Below the pieces are notes generated by a model, which saw only the letters and a list, made by a program, of their open reading frames with translations, was not told the DNA's origin and made no database searches. Shown here piece by piece: positions 51,714-60,979 of a DNA stretch of 64,000 nt. Numbering within the stretch: position 1 is the first letter of the stretch; each line of letters opens with the position of its first letter. This DNA comes from Flavobacterium sedimenticola (GTDB lineage Bacteria > Bacteroidota > Bacteroidia > Flavobacteriales > Flavobacteriaceae). The stretch lies in NCBI RefSeq assembly GCF_030053345.1, contig NZ_JASGBP010000002.1, positions 186,001 to 250,000 on the forward strand, in the 5' to 3' direction. A program made the position numbers and the translations under genes.

Positions 51714-52733
51714 ATGACTAAAAGTTACTTCTACTGTATATTTCTTGTGCAGAGTTTGTTTTCTCAGGCACAGATAATCAATTTTCCGGATCTTAATTTT
51801 AAGAACAGGCTATTGATGGCCGATGTCAATAACGGAATTGCAGTTGATAATAACTATAGTTTTATAGTCATTGATACCAATGGCGATAACGAAATTGAAG
51901 TAGCTGAGGCCTTGGCGGTTTATCAACTTGATTTGAGTAATTCCTCCATTACATCGTTATCAGGGATAGAGTATTTTGCCAATTTAAGCTGGCTCGACTG
52001 TGACAGTAATTCGGTCTCTTTGTTACCCTTGGGTTCTTTGACGAATTTAAACGGCATCAGTTGCAGGAACTGTGGTTTAACCTCGCTCGATGGCATAGAG
52101 GATTTGCTTCATTTACAAAGCATTAATTTTTCCAATAATCCGATAACGGCTGTGGATTTGCAAAATCTTCCCGAATTGTGGAGAATTTGGGGCGAAAACA
52201 CCTTGTTGACTTCCATTAACCTCTGCGGAACACAAGTTCGTTTTTTGTGGATAGAGAACAATCCTTTATTGACCCATTTGTATCTAAAGAATGGTGTGGT
52301 TTCTAATGATTTGGCCAGATACAACAGACAAATCCCGCCACCTCTGCACAATTTTGAATTTGGCAACACCCCTTTGTTAAATTATATTTGTTATGATGAA
52401 GGTGAATATGACGCAGTGTTTTACGGGATTAATTTTAACCCAACCGGCAAAACCCTGACTACAGATTGCAATAACACTTGCGCTTTATCGGTTCCCAATA
52501 CTCAAAATACAGTAACCTTTTCTGTTTATCCTAATCCAACAAATGGGATGTTGAATTTAGTCTTATCGCCTCAAACAATTGTTAAATCAGGCTTTATTTA
52601 TAATACGGTAGGTCAAAAAGTAGTAACTTTCGATACTATTGCGATTGATGTTGGTTTCTTACCTCAAGGCACTTATTTCCTTACCTTGGAAACCAACAAA
52701 GGAATAGCAACTGAATCCTTTGTGAAATTATAA
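51714..52733 (+). CDS. Leucine-rich-repeat protein with T9SS sorting domain
   Basis: A 339-residue secreted protein. After a signal peptide (to about residue 20, ...SQAQ) it has LRR units such as LDLSNSSITSLSGIEYFANL, then LNGISCRNCGLTSLDGIEDL, then INFSNNPITAVDLQNLPEL. The type A T9SS tail is FSVYPNPTNGMLNLVLS followed by YNTVGQKV and LPQGTYFLTLETNKG. It is likely a surface protein for contact or adhesion. The M28 peptidase gene starts 9 bases later. Confidence 0.88.
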   Translation: MTKSYFYCIFLVQSLFSQAQIINFPDLNFKNRLLMADVNNGIAVDNNYSFIVIDTNGDNEIEVAEALAVYQLDLSNSSITSLSGIEYFANLSWLDCDSNSVSLLPLGSLTNLNGISCRNCGLTSLDGIEDLLHLQSINFSNNPITAVDLQNLPELWRIWGENTLLTSINLCGTQVRFLWIENNPLLTHLYLKNGVVSNDLARYNRQIPPPLHNFEFGNTPLLNYICYDEGEYDAVFYGINFNPTGKTLTTDCNNTCALSVPNTQNTVTFSVYPNPTNGMLNLVLSPQTIVKSGFIYNTVGQKVVTFDTIAIDVGFLPQGTYFLTLETNKGIATESFVKL

Positions 52734-52742
52734 TTAAAAGCA

Positions 52743-54095
52743 ATGAAAAAGTACTTTGTACTCTTAACCATGATTGTGGTGGTATCTGTATCTGCCCAAA
52801 CCGATAATCGCTTTTATGACATTATTGAATCGGTTTCAGCACAACGTTTAGAGAAAGACATCCGCACCTTAGCCAATTTTGGTACCCGGAATACGTTTAG
52901 TGATACCCTTTCCAAAACTCGTGGGATAGGAGCTGCAAGACGCTGGATCAAAGCCGAGTTTGATAAAATCGATAAAAACTGCAACAATTGTTTGGAGGTT
53001 TTCTACCAAAAAGATTTGGTTACACCAAAAGACGGTAATCGCATTCCCAAAGAAGCCTATGTGGTCAATGTAGTGGCTATTCAAAAAGGGACTAAGTATC
53101 CGAATCGCTATATCATCATGACAGGCGATATCGACAGTCGCAATTCCGACACCATGGATTATACCAATGATGCTCCCGGTGCCAATGACAATGCTTCGGG
53201 TATGGCCGGTACTATTGAAGCAGCAAGAGTTTTATCCCAATACCAATTTGAAAACAGCATAGTGTATCTCGGACTTTCAGGCGAGGAGCAAGGCTTATTT
53301 GGCGGAAAAGGTTTTGCTGAATACGCCAAGAAAAACAATTGGGAAATCATAGGCGTGCTCAATAACGATATGATAGGCAACATTGAAGGGGTAGACGGTG
53401 TCATCGATAATCGTACGTTTCGTATTTTCTCGGAACCAACACCGGTAACCGAAACGGAGAAAGAACGCAACCAGCGCCGTTTTTATGGTGGCGAAGTCGA
53501 TGGTATTTCCCGTCAATTGGCGCGTTACATTCACAAAGCGGTGAGTACGTATATGCCCGAAATGCATCCGATGATGGTATATCGTTTAGACCGATTTGGT
53601 CGCGGTGGTCACCATCGTCCGTTTAACGACTTGGGTTACGCCGGGGTTCGCATCATGGAAGCACATGAAAATTACAACCGCCAACACCAAAACAACCGAG
53701 TAGAAAACGGGATTAAATACGGCGATGTTATTGAAGGGGTCAATTTTGAATATGCCAAAAAGCTAACCGCAGTCAACGCTATTGTTTTAGCAGGTTTGGG
53801 CTGGTCGCCGCCCGAACCTAAAAATGTAACTATCGGCGGCGTAGTAGAACCCCATGCCAAACTCAAATGGGACAAAGTGGCTGATGATTCGGTTGTGGGT
53901 TATAAAATTTACTGGCGATTGACCACTTCACCCCAATGGGAATACAGTCGGTTTGTAGGGAATACCGATACTTTTGAACTCAAAGGCATCGTGATTGACA
54001 ACTATTATTTCGGGGTATCGAGCGTGCACCAAAACGGACAAGAGAGCGTGGTGGTTTTTCCATCTGCCGTGATGCGAAGCACCACCGGTAAATAA
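52743..54095 (+). CDS. M28 family metallopeptidase with fibronectin-type tail
   Basis: A 450-residue secreted protein (signal peptide to about residue 19). Metal-site residues are Asp149 (GANDNASG), Glu181/Glu182 (SGEEQG), Asp209 (LNNDMIG) and His291 (GGHHRPF). The first ligand, which is His in the usual GHxDS pattern, is Asp129 here (TGDIDSR). The last 85 residues look like a fibronectin type III domain. It removes N-terminal residues from peptides if active. Its stop codon is directly next to that of the convergent gene. Confidence 0.85.
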   Translation: MKKYFVLLTMIVVVSVSAQTDNRFYDIIESVSAQRLEKDIRTLANFGTRNTFSDTLSKTRGIGAARRWIKAEFDKIDKNCNNCLEVFYQKDLVTPKDGNRIPKEAYVVNVVAIQKGTKYPNRYIIMTGDIDSRNSDTMDYTNDAPGANDNASGMAGTIEAARVLSQYQFENSIVYLGLSGEEQGLFGGKGFAEYAKKNNWEIIGVLNNDMIGNIEGVDGVIDNRTFRIFSEPTPVTETEKERNQRRFYGGEVDGISRQLARYIHKAVSTYMPEMHPMMVYRLDRFGRGGHHRPFNDLGYAGVRIMEAHENYNRQHQNNRVENGIKYGDVIEGVNFEYAKKLTAVNAIVLAGLGWSPPEPKNVTIGGVVEPHAKLKWDKVADDSVVGYKIYWRLTTSPQWEYSRFVGNTDTFELKGIVIDNYYFGVSSVHQNGQESVVVFPSAVMRSTTGK

Positions 54096-55124
54096 TCAAC
54101 CTTGATTCCAATAGGCTTCCAGTTTTTCCTGAATGTTTTGCAACGGCGTGGCTATGGCATTCACATATTGGAAATTCCCGTCTCTTTGATTGTTAATTGA
54201 TAACTGAATCGGACAGGCTTCACTTTGAATGGCATTGACTTTAAATTCATTCAGCTCCGAATGGTAAACCAAATACGGTGCGCCTGAAGAACCGAATCGG
54301 AAGTAGCCTTTAATCAAATACCGCAATCCTTCCAGAGTGTAATTCCCGCCAATGCGCTCCGGGAAAATGGCAAAGTGCTCCGTAAAGCCGTCTATTTGGG
54401 CCTTGTTCAGCAATTTGCCGACTTCACTGGTAGGAGAACTTTGCAAGCAATAATAATTGTCTTGATTATCGGGTAAAATATCGAAATTTATTTTTACCGA
54501 AGGAATTACATTTAGTATTTCTTCGGGTGTATTGACAATTTTATACAGCGCGATATCATCATTATAAAAGGCTTCGACTAATGCTACTTCAATTAGAAAA
54601 GTGTGACGATTAATAGCAGGTTCTGCAAAATGAGTGGTGGTGTCAAAGTGAGTTGTTAATTCCGGGTTTTGATAAAAAAGCGGCTCTTTGAACTGCACAA
54701 TTAAATGCGTTTGACAGATTTTTTTCTCTAAGAAAGTTACCCAACGCGTATCAAAATTAATCTGTTTTAAAATGTCGATCGCCTGTTGGTAATCATTAGG
54801 ATTCTGACTGTTCCAAAACCTTTTTTGAACTTTAGCATCCAATACAAAACAGTTTTCAAAAAATTGTTTTTGCGGATTGTTTAAATAAGGAAGTATGTCA
54901 GTAACAAAAATACGTTCCTCAATCGATTTAAAAATTTTGGCTTCTGTTTTTAAGTTGTGCGCCACAGACAATAGATACCCTTTTCCTATGTGAAAAGCAC
55001 AGATATTATTTTCAAAATGTCTTCGGATAGGATCGTTTACCGTTTGGGTAAACATGATGCGGAACAGCGGAGAAGTTTGCTCATGGGTTAGTTCAAGCTG
55101 TTTTTGAAGTTTTTGGTTTATCAT
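54096..55124 (-). CDS. Trypsin-like serine peptidase
   Basis: The ATG at 55124 gives 342 residues. An upstream ATG (55208) would add 28 hydrophobic residues that could be an anchor. A chymotrypsin-fold triad is visible: His56 in YLLSVAHNL, Asp190 in YNDDIALYKI and Ser280 in FGSSGAPYLVY. It has no obvious signal peptide in the short form, so it could be cytosolic. It is alone on this strand and its function is unknown. Proteases of this kind often act with partners, but no partner is next to it. Confidence 0.7.
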   Translation of the reverse strand: MINQKLQKQLELTHEQTSPLFRIMFTQTVNDPIRRHFENNICAFHIGKGYLLSVAHNLKTEAKIFKSIEERIFVTDILPYLNNPQKQFFENCFVLDAKVQKRFWNSQNPNDYQQAIDILKQINFDTRWVTFLEKKICQTHLIVQFKEPLFYQNPELTTHFDTTTHFAEPAINRHTFLIEVALVEAFYNDDIALYKIVNTPEEILNVIPSVKINFDILPDNQDNYYCLQSSPTSEVGKLLNKAQIDGFTEHFAIFPERIGGNYTLEGLRYLIKGYFRFGSSGAPYLVYHSELNEFKVNAIQSEACPIQLSINNQRDGNFQYVNAIATPLQNIQEKLEAYWNQG

Positions 55125-55310
55125 AAAAGGAGTCAGGATAATATTGATGGCTTTATCGGTAATCAAATATAGAAAAGAAATAAAGAATAATAAATCACTG
55201 GCTTTCAATTTTTTACTACATTTACAAGACGTAATTAACGACCCAATTCTGCTTTAACCTTTGATACGCGTTTGCTAATAAGGGAATTTATTCATTTTAA
55301 TGATGACAGC

Positions 55311-56156
55311 ATGGAATCAGAATTGGAACAAATCAGAGAACAGCAAAGGGCTTCCTGGAACAAGTTTTCTCCCGGCTGGAAAAAATGGGACGATTTAATG
55401 ATGGATTTTTTACGGCCTATGGGTAATGAAATCATCCAATCCCTTCAACTTAAAGAAACAGACCATGTCCTGGATATAGCTGCCGGAACCGGTGAGCCGG
55501 GTTTGACCATCGCTGCCTTAGTAGGAAAGGGAAAAGTGGTAATCACCGATTTGTCCGAGGACATGCTTGACATTGCTAAAGAAAATGCATTGCATAAGGG
55601 TATCAACAACATTGAAACCCTTGCTTGTGATGTTTGCGAACTTCCTTTTCCCGACGATAGATTTGATGCCATTAGTTGCCGTTTCGGATTTATGTTTTTT
55701 CCCGATATGCTTTTGGCGGCCAAAGAAATGGCAAGAGTCCTTAAACCGGGCGGACGAATAGCAACTTCGGTTTGGAATGTACCCGAAAAGAATTTCTGGG
55801 TAACGGCTATCATGAGTACTATCAACCGAAACATGGAATTACCACCGCCACCACCGGGCTCTCCGGGGATGTTTCGGTGTGCACAAGATCAATTCATTGC
55901 CGATTTATTTGTTCAGGCCGGTTTGAAAAATGTGACCCAAAAAGAAGTGTTAAGCCAATTAAAAACCCAAACCACTGAGGTGTACTGGACCATGATGACG
56001 GAAGTGGCAGCACCTTTTGTTGCGGCGTTGAGTAAAGCTGATGATGCGACTAAAGAAAAGATTAAAACCGAAGTTTTTCAAGCAGTTAAAGATAAATTCC
56101 CCGATGGAAATGTACACATTGATGCCAGTGCATTAGTCATCTCCGGAGAAAAATAA
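55311..56156 (+). CDS. Class I SAM-dependent methyltransferase, UbiE-like
   Basis: The start at 55311 gives 281 residues. The SAM loop is VLDIAAGTGEPGLTIAAL, motif post-I is VVITDLSEDML, and the strand is ISCRFGFMFFPDML. The following AKEMARVLKPGGRIATSVW is typical of UbiE/COQ5 methyltransferases. The substrate is unknown. It lies 79 bases before the DUF4242 gene; no quinone genes are near. Confidence 0.82.
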   Translation: MESELEQIREQQRASWNKFSPGWKKWDDLMMDFLRPMGNEIIQSLQLKETDHVLDIAAGTGEPGLTIAALVGKGKVVITDLSEDMLDIAKENALHKGINNIETLACDVCELPFPDDRFDAISCRFGFMFFPDMLLAAKEMARVLKPGGRIATSVWNVPEKNFWVTAIMSTINRNMELPPPPPGSPGMFRCAQDQFIADLFVQAGLKNVTQKEVLSQLKTQTTEVYWTMMTEVAAPFVAALSKADDATKEKIKTEVFQAVKDKFPDGNVHIDASALVISGEK

Positions 56157-56235
56157 AGTGGAGTCCGGAAACCACTCTAATCAACGGGGCACAACCGAAA
56201 AGCCATACAAGTAGGAGTTTTAAAAGTATTTGCTT

Positions 56236-56508
56236 ATGCCTAAATTCATTATCGAAAGAGACATTCCCGGAACAGGCGATTTGACGCCCGAACAACTCAA
56301 AGGAATCTCACAAACCTCGTGTGGAGTGTTAAACAAAATGGGACCTGATATTCAATGGGTGGAAAGTTTTGTAACCGGAGACAAAGTATACTGCGTATAC
56401 ATTGCAACCAACGAGAATCTAATTTTAGAGCATGCCAAACAAGGTGGTTTCCCGGCCAATAGAATTTCTAAAGTGGTGAACACCATAAGCCCGGTAACCG
56501 CTGAGTAA
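56236..56508 (+). CDS. DUF4242 family protein
   Basis: A 90-residue ferredoxin-like-fold protein beginning MPKFIIERDIPGTGDLTPEQL and with YCVYIATNENLILEHAKQGGFPANRISKV. This matches DUF4242, also called the SCO4226 nickel-binding family. The start is the ATG at 56236. Metal binding here is possible but unproven. It follows a methyltransferase and ends at a strong terminator. Confidence 0.85.
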   Translation: MPKFIIERDIPGTGDLTPEQLKGISQTSCGVLNKMGPDIQWVESFVTGDKVYCVYIATNENLILEHAKQGGFPANRISKVVNTISPVTAE

Positions 56509-56510
56509 AA

Positions 56511-56548
56511 AAACAGCAATGAATATCGATATTCATTGCTGTTTTTTT
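56511..56548 (+). terminator. Terminator after the DUF4242 gene
   Basis: A long palindrome centred at 56527/56528 (arms of at least 14 bases, ACAGCAATGAATATC with GATATTCATTGCTGT) is followed by seven T. Confidence 0.9.
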
Positions 56549-56596
56549 GTCGTATTTATCGGCACTTACATTGCAACCAACCATTAATTATAAAAA

Positions 56597-57631
56597 ATGA
56601 ATTTAAAACAATCACTCATTGTTGCCGTGCTGGTCAGTCTGTCCGGTTTGGCTGCTTGGGAATGCTATTGGCGTTCTCAAGGTTTTTACCCCAATATTGA
56701 TGACAATAAAGATTTGTGGGCTGTCCAGCGCGCCAAAGTAGCCGATTTAACTGATGATGATGTGATATTGATAGGATCCTCTCGGGTGCTTTTCGACATT
56801 CAATTGGACGAATGGGCGGAAAAAACCGGAAGAAAGCCCTTGCAGCTGGCCTCACCGGGTTCATCACCACTGCCTGTTTTTCATGACTTAGTGGAAAATA
56901 CCGATTTTAAAGGCACCATTTTGGTGGGCGTAACGCCGGGTCTTTTTTTCTCTACTACTTTTCCTGAAGCTTTTCCGTGGAAACGACCGCAAACGAAAGT
57001 CGACTATTATCACAACCGAACGTATGCACAGCAGCTCAATCACATGGTTTCACTGCCTTTGCAGCGTAGTTTGGTGATGATGTCGGGTAGTGAGGAAGAA
57101 TGGTCAGACGACATTGATTTGAAAGCTTTAGTAAGTCGAATTACAATCGGAAACCGAACCGGAGCCCCTGATTTTCCTCCTTTTTATAATTTTAACGATA
57201 CCCGAATCGACAGAAATACCACGATGACGGCACGTACCGTAAATGACACCGCTTTTGCCAATTCCATCAAAAAAGTGTGGGAATTCTTCGGTAAAAGTGC
57301 GCCGCCACCGGATAAAAAGGCTACGATGGCTTTCTTTTTACAAGATTTGAAAAAGTATAAAGCCCGTGGCGGAACAGTACTATTGGTGCGATGTCCCTCG
57401 AGTGGCATGCTCAAAAAAGGGGAAGATATGGTTTTGCCGAGAGTCTCTTTTTGGGATGAATTGGTCAAACAGGCACAGGTCAAAAGTTACTATTTTGAAG
57501 ATTATAAGCAATTGCAATTCGAGTGCCCGGAATGGTCACACTTATCGGCGTCAGATGCCCGTAAATTTACGGTTGAATTGGTTAAAATATTGAAAACCGA
57601 CGGCGTATTGTCTAATCCTAAAAATCAATAA
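56597..57631 (+). CDS. SGNH-like accessory protein of an MBOAT acylation pair
   Basis: A 344-residue protein with one N-terminal membrane segment and an SGNH-like domain. The serine block is DVILIGSSRVLFDIQ and the late histidine is in ECPEWSHLSASDARKF. It resembles the AlgJ/AlgX and DltD partners that act with MBOAT proteins. The MBOAT gene starts 3 bases later, so the two work together. The acyl acceptor (polysaccharide or glycan) is unknown. Confidence 0.78.
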   Translation: MNLKQSLIVAVLVSLSGLAAWECYWRSQGFYPNIDDNKDLWAVQRAKVADLTDDDVILIGSSRVLFDIQLDEWAEKTGRKPLQLASPGSSPLPVFHDLVENTDFKGTILVGVTPGLFFSTTFPEAFPWKRPQTKVDYYHNRTYAQQLNHMVSLPLQRSLVMMSGSEEEWSDDIDLKALVSRITIGNRTGAPDFPPFYNFNDTRIDRNTTMTARTVNDTAFANSIKKVWEFFGKSAPPPDKKATMAFFLQDLKKYKARGGTVLLVRCPSSGMLKKGEDMVLPRVSFWDELVKQAQVKSYYFEDYKQLQFECPEWSHLSASDARKFTVELVKILKTDGVLSNPKNQ

Positions 57632-57634
57632 GCT

Positions 57635-59050
57635 ATGTTATTTAATTCCTTAAGTTTTATAGTGTTTTTGGTGATAGTTTTAGGGTTATACTATACCAAG
57701 TTTTTCAATTGGACATTCAAAAAAAGAATGTTGCTTTTGGCCAGTTATGTGTTTTACGGATTGTGGAATCCGCCCCTGGTTATTTTATTGTGGATTTCAA
57801 CGGTTATCGATTGGATTACCGGTAAAGCACTAGCCACAGAAGAAAACAAAAGAAAACGACTGCTTTGGTTACTGCTTAGCATGGTGGTTAATCTTGGTTT
57901 TCTTTTCTTTTTCAAGTATGGTAATTTTTTATTGGAGAATTTCACCCTGCTGATAAATGCTATGGGAATGGACTATCATCCGCTTCCGATGGATATTATT
58001 TTGCCGATGGGCATCTCTTTTTACACTTTTCAAACCATGTCATATACCATCGATATGTATTGGCGCAAAACCGAAAGGGTAAAAACTTTTCTTGACTTTG
58101 CATTGTACGTAACTTTCTTTCCGCAGTTAGTGGCAGGACCTATAGTAAGAGCAGGGGATTTGGTTACCCAGTTTTATGAGGAAAAGCGCGCTACCACGAA
58201 CCAATTTATCTGGGGACTGTTTTTATTAACCATGGGATTGTTTCAAAAAGTGGTTTTAGCCGATACATTGTTGTCCAAAACATCAGATACCGTTTTTAAT
58301 TCCGATAAAGTACTGAATACTTGGGATGCTTGGACAGGAACCTTGGCTTTTTCGGGCCAAATATTTTTCGATTTTGCCGGCTATTCAACGTGTGCCATCG
58401 GATTGGCGTTGATGCTTGGATTTCATCTTACGGATAATTTTAGATATCCATATGCGGCTATTGGTTTCTCTGACTTATGGAGAAGATGGCATATTTCATT
58501 ATCCACTTGGTTAAGAGATTATTTGTACATACCATTGGGTGGTAATCGTAAAGGAGTTATCCGAATGTATGTTGCCTTAATGCTGACCATGTTATTGGGT
58601 GGTTTGTGGCACGGAGCCGCTTGGACCTTTGTGGTTTGGGGTGCCTTACACGGTTTCTTTTTGGTGATGGAACGGCTACTTAAAAATGTAATTCGCATCA
58701 AAATAAACTTTTGGAACGGAATTATTTTAGCTTTAGCGACGTACACCTGTGTTAATTTTACTTGGGTGTTTTTCAGGGCTCGAAAATTTGAAACTGCTCA
58801 AAATATTATTGAATCGATGTTATTTATGCATACCGATGGCGCTAAAGTTGTTGATGCGTTTTCAATTATTAAGGTTTTTACACTGATAGCCTTAACCTTT
58901 ATCTGCCACTGGATGATGCGGAACACCTCCTTAGAAGCAGCAGCTCAAAAACGTTCTCCTATCGTTCTGGGGATGGTTTGGGCAATCATGCTTTTCTTTA
59001 TAGCCATCGCGCAAGGTAATGGCGAACAGTTTATTTATTTCCAATTCTAA
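57635..59050 (+). CDS. MBOAT family O-acyltransferase (AlgI/DltB-like)
   Basis: A 471-residue membrane enzyme with about eleven segments. The family core is FFPQLVAGPIVRAGDL, and the second half has FSDLWRRWHISLSTWLRDYLYIPLGGNR, with the catalytic histidine in LLGGLWHGAAWTFVVWGALHG. It moves an acyl (probably acetyl) group across the membrane to a surface glycan with its partner SGNH protein. It ends at a strong terminator. Confidence 0.92.
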   Translation: MLFNSLSFIVFLVIVLGLYYTKFFNWTFKKRMLLLASYVFYGLWNPPLVILLWISTVIDWITGKALATEENKRKRLLWLLLSMVVNLGFLFFFKYGNFLLENFTLLINAMGMDYHPLPMDIILPMGISFYTFQTMSYTIDMYWRKTERVKTFLDFALYVTFFPQLVAGPIVRAGDLVTQFYEEKRATTNQFIWGLFLLTMGLFQKVVLADTLLSKTSDTVFNSDKVLNTWDAWTGTLAFSGQIFFDFAGYSTCAIGLALMLGFHLTDNFRYPYAAIGFSDLWRRWHISLSTWLRDYLYIPLGGNRKGVIRMYVALMLTMLLGGLWHGAAWTFVVWGALHGFFLVMERLLKNVIRIKINFWNGIILALATYTCVNFTWVFFRARKFETAQNIIESMLFMHTDGAKVVDAFSIIKVFTLIALTFICHWMMRNTSLEAAAQKRSPIVLGMVWAIMLFFIAIAQGNGEQFIYFQF

Positions 59051-59067
59051 AATTCCTTTTATTACAA

Positions 59068-59097
59068 AAAAAGAGTCGGCACCTGCCGACTCTTTTT
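59068..59097 (+). terminator. Terminator after the MBOAT gene
   Basis: A 13-base-pair stem built on AGAGTCGGC and GCCGACTCT with loop ACCT is flanked by A and T runs. Confidence 0.88.
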
Positions 59098-59163
59098 ACG
59101 CTTAATTTATACTCATTCTTAGCCGTTTCTTCATAACTTTATACTACATTTCATTATAAAATC

Positions 59164-60264
59164 ATGGCCAGTCTTAAAAGTATTCAAACCGAAGTTGATG
59201 TATGTTATCTCTATAAAATTTTAGCCGAGAATGAAGAAGATGAAAATGTGGCGGCGGTTTTCAGGCAGATGAGCGACATAGAGCACAGTCATGCCTTGGC
59301 TTTTTTAGCTAAAAACAACTTAGAGGAAAGTCATCTGCCGCAACCTTCCGGAAGGGCTAAAACGCTGCATCTGATTGGGAAGTGGTTTGGCTATGATTAT
59401 ATTTTAGGGGTTTTGTTAGATACCGAAAAAAGCGTTTCTTCTTCTATTTTAAAAGCTCGGAAACAAACCCAAACCCAAGAATCGTTGTCCGATACGGCTC
59501 ATGTGACTATACTGAAGAACATCCTCAGCAATAATTCTAAAGTGTCCGGCGCCAATTTAGCCCGATTTGAAAAGCGCCATCGTTCGGTAGGCGGTAATGC
59601 CTTACGTGCTGCGGTTTTAGGGGGTAATGATGGGTTGGTTTCCAATTTCAGTTTGGTTATGGGTATAGCCGGAGCGACGAGCGGTCAGGATGAAGTGTTG
59701 TTGGCCGGTCTAGCCGGATTGCTGGCAGGAGCCTTGTCTATGGCTTTGGGCGAATGGATTTCGGTGAAAAGTTCCCAAGAATTGTACGAAAATCAAATGC
59801 AGTTGGAATTGGAAGAATTGGAAACCAATCCCGAGGGCGAGCAACAGGAATTGGCCTTAATTTATAGGGCTAAAGGCATACCCGAAGCGCAAGCCAAAAC
59901 TATGGCCGCCGATATGATGCAAAATAAAAGTCAGGCTCACGACATGCTCATCAAAGAAGAATTAGGCATTAATCCCGAAGATTTAAAAGGCTCGGCTATG
60001 GAAGCGGCGCTGACTTCCTTCTTTCTTTTTGCTCTAGGTGCTATTATACCGGTATTTCCGTTTTTCTTTTGGGGCGGTATGCAAGCTGTGATTATCAGTA
60101 CAGGATTAAGTGCTGCCGGATTATTTTTGATAGGAGCTGCCATTACCTTATTTACCGGAAAAAGTGTTTGGTACTCCGGAATGCGTCAGGTGTTTTTCGG
60201 ACTGGCAGCCGCAGCCATCACTTTCGGTATCGGAAAATTAATCGGAGTTTCGGTAGCGGGATAA
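59164..60264 (+). CDS. Ferritin-like/VIT1-CCC1 transporter fusion
   Basis: A 366-residue protein. The N-terminal 140 residues are a ferritin-like (erythrin) domain with AENEEDENVAAVFRQMSDIEHSHALAFL, giving the Glu and His iron ligands. The rest is a VIT1/CCC1 transporter: GGNDGLVSNFSLVMGIAGA, LLAGALSMALGEWISVKSSQEL, and two more hydrophobic pairs near the end. Such erythrin-VIT proteins move iron or manganese across the inner membrane and sense it with the soluble part. The gene is a single unit. Confidence 0.88.
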   Translation: MASLKSIQTEVDVCYLYKILAENEEDENVAAVFRQMSDIEHSHALAFLAKNNLEESHLPQPSGRAKTLHLIGKWFGYDYILGVLLDTEKSVSSSILKARKQTQTQESLSDTAHVTILKNILSNNSKVSGANLARFEKRHRSVGGNALRAAVLGGNDGLVSNFSLVMGIAGATSGQDEVLLAGLAGLLAGALSMALGEWISVKSSQELYENQMQLELEELETNPEGEQQELALIYRAKGIPEAQAKTMAADMMQNKSQAHDMLIKEELGINPEDLKGSAMEAALTSFFLFALGAIIPVFPFFFWGGMQAVIISTGLSAAGLFLIGAAITLFTGKSVWYSGMRQVFFGLAAAAITFGIGKLIGVSVAG

Positions 60265-60298
60265 AAAAAGGAGGTCCATTTTAGACCTCCCGTTTTGT
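60264..60298. terminator. Terminator (GGAGGTC/GACCTCC), best on the minus strand
   Basis: A 7-base-pair stem with loop CATTTTA has an A run on the plus-strand left side, so minus-strand transcripts gain a T tail. It can end the small open frame at 60313 and also serve the VIT1 gene. Confidence 0.7.
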
Positions 60299-60312
60299 AT
60301 GATTTGGATTTA

Positions 60313-60414
60313 TCATAAACCAATACCTCTTGATACTGTTACTAATTGAATTATCGCTTTGATACCTTCAACTGATAAATCAAAATCATACTCAAATGTA
60401 GTGCTTTTTACCAT
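60313..60414 (-). CDS. Possible 33-residue small protein
   Basis: A short frame with an ATG and TGA stop gives 33 residues: it starts MVKSTTFEYDFDLSVEGIKA and ends QLVTVSRGIGL. It is amphipathic and not low-complexity. A terminator follows on its strand at 60264. I cannot place it in a family. It lies between the VIT1 gene and the OsmC gene. It could also be a leader or a non-coding RNA gene. Confidence 0.35.
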   Translation of the reverse strand: MVKSTTFEYDFDLSVEGIKAIIQLVTVSRGIGL

Positions 60415-60494
60415 AAGCCACTGTTAAAAAATTGTTTTTAACGTCAACTTAACGTTGCTTTAACAGTGTAAATCAGACACTTGTTTTTAGTGCC

Positions 60495-60905
60495 TTAGTT
60501 CAACGTATATTGCACGCTGATTTTGGTGTTGAGTAATTTTGAAATCGGACAATTGGCTTCGGCATCTTTGACCAATTCGTCAAACTGAGCAGGATCAATG
60601 CCATCCACTTTGGCAGTTAGCGTCAAATTGGAAGCGACGATAGTGCCGTCTTCAAAAACTATCTCTGCCTCGGTTTTGAGTTCCGTAGCTGTAAATCCCG
60701 CCGCTTGTAAATTAAAAGCTAGTTTCATCGAGAAACAGCCGGCGTGTGCGGCACCGACCAGCTCTTCCGGATTGGTTCCGATGCCCTCTTCAAAACGCGA
60801 ACCAAAGGAATATTGTGTCTGATTTAAAACGGTGCTTTGCGTGGTCAAATGTCCTTTGCCGTCTTTTCCTGAGCCGTTCCAAACGGCAGTTGCTCTTCTT
60901 TTCAT
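60495..60905 (-). CDS. OsmC/Ohr family peroxidase
   Basis: A 136-residue OsmC-type protein. The reactive cysteine is in EELVGAAHAGCFSMKLAF and the second is in DAEANCPISKLLN. It reduces organic hydroperoxides through a dithiol couple. The exact subfamily (OsmC rather than Ohr) follows from the RRATAVWNGSGKDGKGHL start. It follows the redox pair at 60980 on the same strand with a 74-base gap. Confidence 0.9.
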   Translation of the reverse strand: MKRRATAVWNGSGKDGKGHLTTQSTVLNQTQYSFGSRFEEGIGTNPEELVGAAHAGCFSMKLAFNLQAAGFTATELKTEAEIVFEDGTIVASNLTLTAKVDGIDPAQFDELVKDAEANCPISKLLNTKISVQYTLN

Positions 60906-60979
60906 ACCTAGAAAGTTTAATAACTATAAAAGTACATCTTTTTTTGACTTCTTTCCGTCAGCTTAACATAAAGTTACTA

